DNA of 64,000 nt from positions 62,001-126,000 of the forward strand of contig JBFXFT010000002.1 in NCBI GenBank assembly GCA_050178795.1, written 5' to 3'. The stretch comes from STF1-184 sp050178795 (GTDB lineage: Bacteria; Bacillota; Clostridia; Christensenellales; UBA1242). The position numbers were made by a program, and so were the translations under genes. The notes below the pieces were generated by a model. It did no database searches. It worked only from the letters and a program-made list of their open reading frames with translations, and was not told the DNA's origin. Shown here one piece after another: positions 59,070 to 64,000 of this stretch (position 1 is its first letter; every line of letters begins with the position of its first letter).

Positions 59070-61163
59070 ATGGTACTTAAAGTTTTAAAAAGAGATGGCA
59101 CAGAGGAAAAGTATGACAGGGCAAAAATAGCCAACGCTATTTTTAAAGCAGCACAAGCATGCGGTGGTTCAAATAGAGAGCAAGCCGAAAATTTGGCACT
59201 ACAAGTTGAGGAAATAATTTTTAAAGATTTTGATGGAAAGATTCCTACAGTAGAGCAAATACAAAATACCGTTGAGCGTGTTTTAATAAAAAATAGGCAC
59301 GCAAAGACCGCAAAGGCTTTTATTCTATATAGGGAAAAGCGTAAAGAAGCGCGTGAAAATAACGCGTTAATTGGTGCCACTATTAACCTTTTTGAAAACT
59401 ACTTAAAAGAGACAGATTGGGCAATAAAAGAAAACGCAAATATGCAAAAGAGCGTTGCAGGTCTTAACAACTATGTTCGTGAGGCTTTTACTAAACACTA
59501 TTGGTTAAACGAAGTGTACCCAGTAGAGGTTTGTGAGGCACATTTAAGTGGTGACCTACACTTACACGATTTAGGCTTTTTTGGTGGATACTGCGCAGGT
59601 TGGGATTTGCGCGCCATACTAACCGAGGGGTTTACTGGTGTTAGAGGTAAAATATCATCTAGCCCTCCAAAGCACCTAAGGGCACTTTTAGGTCAAATTG
59701 TAAATGCAACATTCACTTTGCAAGGCGAAACGGCAGGAGCACAAGCATGGAGCAGTTTTGACACATATTGTGCGCCCTTTATTAGGGCTGATGAGCTTAG
59801 TTATAAGCAAGTTAAACAAGCAATGCAAGAATTTATTTTTAACCTTAATGTGCCTACAAGGGTAGGTTTTCAGGCGCCGTTTAGCAATTTAACCTTTGAT
59901 ATTAAAGCGCCAAAGACATTAAAAGATCAATCTGTAATTATTGGCGGTATGCCACAAGATACTACTTATGGCGACTATCAAGCAGAAATGGATATGTTAA
60001 ATAAAGCCTTTTGTGAAGTTATGTTAGCAGGAGACGCACAAGGCAGAGTCTTTACCTTTCCAATTCCTACGCTTAACATAACAAAGGACATAGACTGGAA
60101 CAGCGAAGTTATTGACGCATTTATGGAGATAACTGCAAAGTATGGCATTCCTTATTTTGCTAACTACATAAATAGCGACTTAAACCCAGAGGACGCCGTT
60201 TCTATGTGTTGCAGGCTAAGGCTAGATGTAAGCGAACTTAAAAAGCGCGGTGGCGGTCTATTTGGCTCCAATCCGCTTACTGGTTCAATTGGCGTTGTTA
60301 CTTTAAACATGCCAAGAATAGGCTATTTAGCAAAAACTGAGGAAGAATTTTTAAACAGAGTTGGCAGACTTTGCGACATAGCAAAGGAAAGCCTTGAAAT
60401 AAAGCGTAAAATTATTGAAGAGCAAACAGTAAATGGGCTTTATCCTTATTCTGCTTTCTATTTAAAGGACATCAAGTTAAAAACAGGTCACTATTGGAGC
60501 AATCACTTTAATACAATTGGTCTAGTTGGTATGAATGAAGCACTACTCAACTTTATGCATAAAGATATTACTACCGATGAAGGCGTTGAATTTGCAAAAA
60601 AAGTACTTTTATATATGCGCGATAAGATGAAAGAATACCAAGAAGAAACAGGACATCAATACAACTTGGAGGCAACTCCTGCCGAGGGCACAACAGCAAG
60701 GCTAGCAAGGCTAGACAAAAAGCGCTTTCCAAAAATTATTACCGCTGGCGACAATGAGGTTTATTACACCAATTCAACTCAAGTGCCAGTAGAATTCACG
60801 GACGACATTTTTGAGGTTGTAAGGCTACAAGATGGGCTACAAACGCTATATACTGGCGGTACCGTGTTGCACTTATACCTAGGCGAAAGAGTTGATAATA
60901 AAGAGGTTTGCAAGTCTTTAATTAAAAAGATATTTACGACTTCTAAAATGCCTTATGTATCAATTACTCCAACATTTAGTGTTTGCAAAAACCATGGCTA
61001 CATTTCAGGAGAACACTTTAAATGCCCTGAATGTGGCGAACAAACAGAGGTCTGGTCTAGGGTTGTGGGTTATTTAAGAAACGTGCAAGATTTTAATGCA
61101 AATAAGCAAGAAGAGTATATGAATCGCGTCAAGTTTAAAATAAAAGAGGAACAATTGATTTAA
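59070..61163 (+). CDS. nrdD: Anaerobic ribonucleoside-triphosphate reductase
   Basis: Class III, glycyl-radical enzyme making dNTPs without oxygen. 697 residues. An N-terminal ATP-cone (about 2-95, VLKRDGTEEKYDRAKIANAI) gives allosteric control. The zinc region has C639, H642, C652 and C655 (CKNHGYISGEHFKCPECG), and the radical glycine is G667 in RVVGYLRN. The paired NrdR boxes upstream predict repression when dNTPs are ample. SD AAAGGGG. The stop overlaps the nrdG start (TAATG). Confidence 0.97.
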   Translation: MVLKVLKRDGTEEKYDRAKIANAIFKAAQACGGSNREQAENLALQVEEIIFKDFDGKIPTVEQIQNTVERVLIKNRHAKTAKAFILYREKRKEARENNALIGATINLFENYLKETDWAIKENANMQKSVAGLNNYVREAFTKHYWLNEVYPVEVCEAHLSGDLHLHDLGFFGGYCAGWDLRAILTEGFTGVRGKISSSPPKHLRALLGQIVNATFTLQGETAGAQAWSSFDTYCAPFIRADELSYKQVKQAMQEFIFNLNVPTRVGFQAPFSNLTFDIKAPKTLKDQSVIIGGMPQDTTYGDYQAEMDMLNKAFCEVMLAGDAQGRVFTFPIPTLNITKDIDWNSEVIDAFMEITAKYGIPYFANYINSDLNPEDAVSMCCRLRLDVSELKKRGGGLFGSNPLTGSIGVVTLNMPRIGYLAKTEEEFLNRVGRLCDIAKESLEIKRKIIEEQTVNGLYPYSAFYLKDIKLKTGHYWSNHFNTIGLVGMNEALLNFMHKDITTDEGVEFAKKVLLYMRDKMKEYQEETGHQYNLEATPAEGTTARLARLDKKRFPKIITAGDNEVYYTNSTQVPVEFTDDIFEVVRLQDGLQTLYTGGTVLHLYLGERVDNKEVCKSLIKKIFTTSKMPYVSITPTFSVCKNHGYISGEHFKCPECGEQTEVWSRVVGYLRNVQDFNANKQEEYMNRVKFKIKEEQLI

Positions 61164-61843
61164 TGAAAATAGCAGGATTTATTAAAAATTCTTTAATAGA
61201 TTATAAAGACAAAATTTGCACCACGGTGTTTACATCGGGGTGCAATATGAACTGCTGGTATTGTCAAAATTACGAACTTTTAGATGGTAAACATAAGGAC
61301 TATTACTCCGAAGTTATGGCGTTTTTAAATAAAAGAATAGGGCAAATAGACGCCGTAACAATAAGCGGTGGCGAGCCAACAATACAAAGAGATTTAGAAA
61401 ACTTTGTTAGAGAGGTAAAAGCCCTTGGTTTTTTAGTAAAATTAGACACCAATGGACTAAGACCAGATGTTTTAGAAGACCTGCTACGAAAAAATTTGTT
61501 AGATTATGTGGCTATGGATGTTAAAGCACCTTTTGAACAATATAGCCAAGTTACAGGCATTCAAATAAACATAGAAAAGTTAAAAAACAGCATAGAAATT
61601 TTAAAAAACTCTAAAATTGACTACGAATTTAGGACTACTTTTTCACCAGACCTAACACTTGAAGACATTAAACAGATAGGGGTTATTGTAAAGGGTGCAA
61701 AAAACTTTAGTTTGCAAGCATATAGACAAAGTGGCAAAACAACAACAAATGTCAATATATTGCCACATAAACCAAGTATAATTAACGAGGGGTATGAAAT
61801 TATTAAACAATATGTGCCAAATGCAAAGTTAAAGGGCATATAA
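61163..61843 (+). CDS. nrdG: Anaerobic ribonucleotide reductase activating protein
   Basis: Radical-SAM activase that puts the glycyl radical on NrdD. 226 residues; the cluster cysteines are C27, C31 and C34 (CNMNCWYC), and SGGEPTIQRD is the SAM-binding GGE motif. This is the longer activase type, not the 150-residue NrdG of enterobacteria. Coupled to nrdD by a one-base overlap; terminator after it. Confidence 0.95.
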   Translation: MKIAGFIKNSLIDYKDKICTTVFTSGCNMNCWYCQNYELLDGKHKDYYSEVMAFLNKRIGQIDAVTISGGEPTIQRDLENFVREVKALGFLVKLDTNGLRPDVLEDLLRKNLLDYVAMDVKAPFEQYSQVTGIQINIEKLKNSIEILKNSKIDYEFRTTFSPDLTLEDIKQIGVIVKGAKNFSLQAYRQSGKTTTNVNILPHKPSIINEGYEIIKQYVPNAKLKGI

Positions 61844-61844
61844 T

Positions 61845-61868
61845 AAACAGTTTTAAAAACTGTTTTTT
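61845..61868 (+). terminator. Terminator after nrdDG
   Basis: AAACAGTTT-TAA-AAACTGTTT with a T-run. Confidence 0.88.
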
Positions 61869-61892
61869 GTTTTATTTGATGTTTATATTCGT

Positions 61893-61921
61893 TTGTTAAA
61901 TATATTAAAAAATGGTATGAT
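61893..61921 (+). promoter_or_regulatory. Promoter of the shikimate-kinase-like gene and tkt
   Basis: TTGTTA (61893-61898), 17 bases, TATGAT (61916-61921). It lies downstream of the in-frame TTG at 61893, so that TTG cannot be the start. Confidence 0.65.
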
Positions 61922-61952
61922 TTTTATAGAAACTTACGAGAGGTATTGTTCT

Positions 61953-62456
61953 TTGGAAAGTAATATTACGCTTTTAATGCCGCTAAACAATTATAAGAAA
62001 AAAATCATCAAACTTTTAGCGAACAAACTAGATATGTTTTATGTTGATGTTGAGGAACTTTTGGAGTTTGATATAATTGACAAGGATAAGGCTGTGTTAA
62101 CGGCAGGACAAGATTATGTCAATAAACTAGAAAATAAACTAGTTAAAACGGTTTCTGAGTATAACAATACAATAATTACTTTGCCATACTCACTTTTAAA
62201 TAAGACCACTCATTTTAATAGACTAAAAGATAATAGCATAATAATAGGGGTAAGTTTTTCGCAAGAAGACTATTTTAAACTTCTAAAAAAGGAAAAAACT
62301 TTAACCGAAAACCAAATAAAACTTGAAAAAGTGGTTTTTAATGAAAGAAATGAGCTGATGAAAAATATGAGCGAGCTTTTTATTGAGTGCGATACGACAA
62401 TTCAAAGAGATGTAATAAGGCAAATACTACTCGCTATTGATAGGTATTATAATTAA
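61953..62456 (+). CDS. Shikimate-kinase-like protein without a P-loop
   Basis: 167 residues when started at TTG 61953, nine bases after SD GAGAGG (61938-61943). The order of elements recalls shikimate kinase: a first strand and loop (ITLLMPLNNYKKKIIKLLAN), then LDMFYVDVEELLEFDI in the place of the DxD region, and an alpha/beta C-terminal half. The Walker A GxxGxGKS is absent (PLNNYKKK instead), so kinase activity is unlikely. Position next to transketolase, which supplies erythrose 4-phosphate, is only suggestive. Assignment is tentative. Confidence 0.5.
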   Translation: MESNITLLMPLNNYKKKIIKLLANKLDMFYVDVEELLEFDIIDKDKAVLTAGQDYVNKLENKLVKTVSEYNNTIITLPYSLLNKTTHFNRLKDNSIIIGVSFSQEDYFKLLKKEKTLTENQIKLEKVVFNERNELMKNMSELFIECDTTIQRDVIRQILLAIDRYYN

Positions 62457-62470
62457 AAAAGAGGTTTTGT

Positions 62471-64000
62471 ATGGATATTAGACAAAAAGCAGTAAATACT
62501 TTACGCTTACTTAGTTTGGATCAAATTGAAAGGGCAAATTCTGGTCACCCTGGCATAGCGCTAGGAAGTGCCCCAATACTATTTACGCTATATAACAGCG
62601 TTATGAATTATGACTATAAAGACCCAAAATATATAAATAGAGACAGATTTGTACTAAGTGCAGGACATGGCAGCGCACTGCTTTATAGTACTTTACATAT
62701 GTTTGGTTTTAACATAACAAAAGATGACTTAATGAATTTTAGACAAATAAATAGCGTTACACCCGGTCATCCAGAATATGATTTAAGTAGAGGAATAGAA
62801 ACTTCAACTGGACCACTTGGTCAAGGCATTAGTAACGCAGTTGGTATGGCTATTGCAGAAAAACATATGGCAAGTATTTTTAATAAACCAGACTATGAAA
62901 TTTTTAATAATAACATTTACTGCTTGGCTGGCGATGGTTGTTTGATGGAAGGAATATCAAATGAGGCATTAAGCCTTGCTGGAACTCTATGTTTAGACAA
63001 TTTAATTTTAATTTACGATAGCAACAAAATTAGCCTTGAAGGCTCAACAGAACTATCTTTTACTGAGGACACAAAAAGTAAATTTGAAGCACTAGGTTTT
63101 AATGTTTTAAATGTTGAAGATGTAAACAATTTGGACGAACTTGAAAGCGTTTTAAACGAGGCAAAAAATTTAAAAGGCAAACCAAAACTAGTAATAGTGA
63201 ATACTCAAATTGGCTATGGTTCTGACCTTGTAGGGAGCGAAAAAGTACATGGTACACCTCTATCAAAAGAGCAAATTGAACGGGTAAAACGCAACCTAAG
63301 TTTTGAACATAACAGTTTTGAAATCTCAGATGAAGTTGCAAAATTTATTGCAAAAAGTCAAAAAAATAGTGAAAAAAGCGTGCAAAACTGGCAAAAACTG
63401 CTAAAAAACTATGAAAAAGAGCATTTTGAGGCATATAAAGAGTTACAAAGGTTTTTAAATTATTCATATAATAGTGTGGCAGTAGACTTTTTAAAAACGC
63501 TAAAAATTGATGAAACTTTAAGCATGAGAGATATGGCTCATACAGCGCTAAAAAATTTAAAATTAAGTCTACCAAATTTAATTGGTGGCAGTGCAGATGT
63601 TGCACCAAGTACTAAAGCGTTTATTGAAAATGGTGGGTCATATTCTAAAAATGATTACAGTGGAAAAAACATTCATTTTGGTGTTAGGGAACATGCAATG
63701 GCAGGAATCATAAATGGCATTTATCTTTATGGCGGACTAAGAAGTTTCGGATCAACATATATGGCATTTACAGATTATATGAAAGGTGCAATGAGACTTA
63801 GCGCACTTATGAGTTTGCCTATTATTTATTACATTACACACGATAGTGTTTTAATTGGACAAGATGGTCCAACTCATGAGCCAGTAGAACAATTAATTTC
63901 TTTAAGGGCTATGCCAAATATGAATGTGTTTAGGCCATGTAACAGTAAAGAAGTTTTAGCAAGTTTTATTACAGGAATTGAAAGTAGTAATCCAACGACC
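62471..64000 (+). CDS. tkt: Transketolase (cut by window end)
   Basis: Thiamine-diphosphate enzyme of the pentose phosphate pathway. The first 510 residues are present and open to the last base. The N-terminal part has RANSGHPGIALGSAPIL; the cofactor motif G154-D155-G156 runs to N164; GPLGQGISNAVGMA is conserved; the pyrimidine domain has catalytic E407 in GVREHAMAG. The C-terminal domain (roughly 130-150 residues) would lie beyond 64000. SD AAAGAGG; 14 bases after the preceding gene. Confidence 0.95.
   Translation, partial: MDIRQKAVNTLRLLSLDQIERANSGHPGIALGSAPILFTLYNSVMNYDYKDPKYINRDRFVLSAGHGSALLYSTLHMFGFNITKDDLMNFRQINSVTPGHPEYDLSRGIETSTGPLGQGISNAVGMAIAEKHMASIFNKPDYEIFNNNIYCLAGDGCLMEGISNEALSLAGTLCLDNLILIYDSNKISLEGSTELSFTEDTKSKFEALGFNVLNVEDVNNLDELESVLNEAKNLKGKPKLVIVNTQIGYGSDLVGSEKVHGTPLSKEQIERVKRNLSFEHNSFEISDEVAKFIAKSQKNSEKSVQNWQKLLKNYEKEHFEAYKELQRFLNYSYNSVAVDFLKTLKIDETLSMRDMAHTALKNLKLSLPNLIGGSADVAPSTKAFIENGGSYSKNDYSGKNIHFGVREHAMAGIINGIYLYGGLRSFGSTYMAFTDYMKGAMRLSALMSLPIIYYITHDSVLIGQDGPTHEPVEQLISLRAMPNMNVFRPCNSKEVLASFITGIESSNPTT

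Overview
The window is AT-rich, densely coding DNA of a low-G+C Gram-positive bacterium, most likely an anaerobic member of the Clostridia (Bacillota). Supporting signs are the secE-nusG-L11-L1 and S10-spc-alpha ribosomal gene order, AddAB instead of RecBCD, consensus SigA-type promoters (TTGACA/TATAAT, often with an extended TGn), strong GGAGG ribosome sites, an oxygen-sensitive class III ribonucleotide reductase with its activase, a lipoprotein with bacterial Ig-like domains, and a one-piece tmRNA. No rRNA, tRNA, CRISPR array, transposase or integrase was seen. The species cannot be named from this sequence.

Layout. 1-2.4 kb: ABC-2 exporter pair and a WG-repeat-like protein. 2.4-7.5 kb: trpS, then rpmG-secE-nusG-rplK-rplA, then rplJ-rplL behind an L10-type leader with attenuator. 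A structured repeat occurs three times here, once between rplJ and rplL and twice in tandem after rplL. rpoB/rpoC, usually next, are absent. 7.5-22 kb: rplI and two tandem zinc metallopeptidases (minus strand), addB-addA, a coiled-coil membrane protein with a Lys/Thr tail, an SPFH/zinc-ribbon protein, a DUF1858 protein, two unknown genes and a TraX-like protein (minus). 22-38 kb: one continuous ribosomal cluster from rpsJ to rplQ, including secY, adk, map, a KOW protein, infA, rpmJ and rpoA, with structured leaders before rpsJ and rpsM.

38-46 kb: an Ig-like lipoprotein and a 1242-residue anchored surface protein, an acyltransferase with a zinc-ribbon membrane partner, and a DUF975-like membrane protein. 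46-54.4 kb: dus, the glycolytic genes pgk-tpiA-gpmI, a small membrane protein, secG, rnr, smpB and ssrA (tmRNA). 54.4-64 kb: a SMODS-associated-type NUDIX protein directly after ssrA, a second coiled-coil membrane protein, a patatin-like lipase with a ComEC-like metallo-beta-lactamase, nrdD-nrdG behind two NrdR boxes, a shikimate-kinase-like protein without a P-loop, and a transketolase cut by the window end.

Functionally this is mostly a growth core: ribosome, translocon, RNA polymerase alpha, ribosome rescue (smpB, ssrA, rnr), lower glycolysis and anaerobic dNTP synthesis. The least explained parts are the triplicated RNA element around rplL, the rpsM and rpsJ leaders, the NUDIX gene behind tmRNA, and the large surface or coiled-coil proteins.
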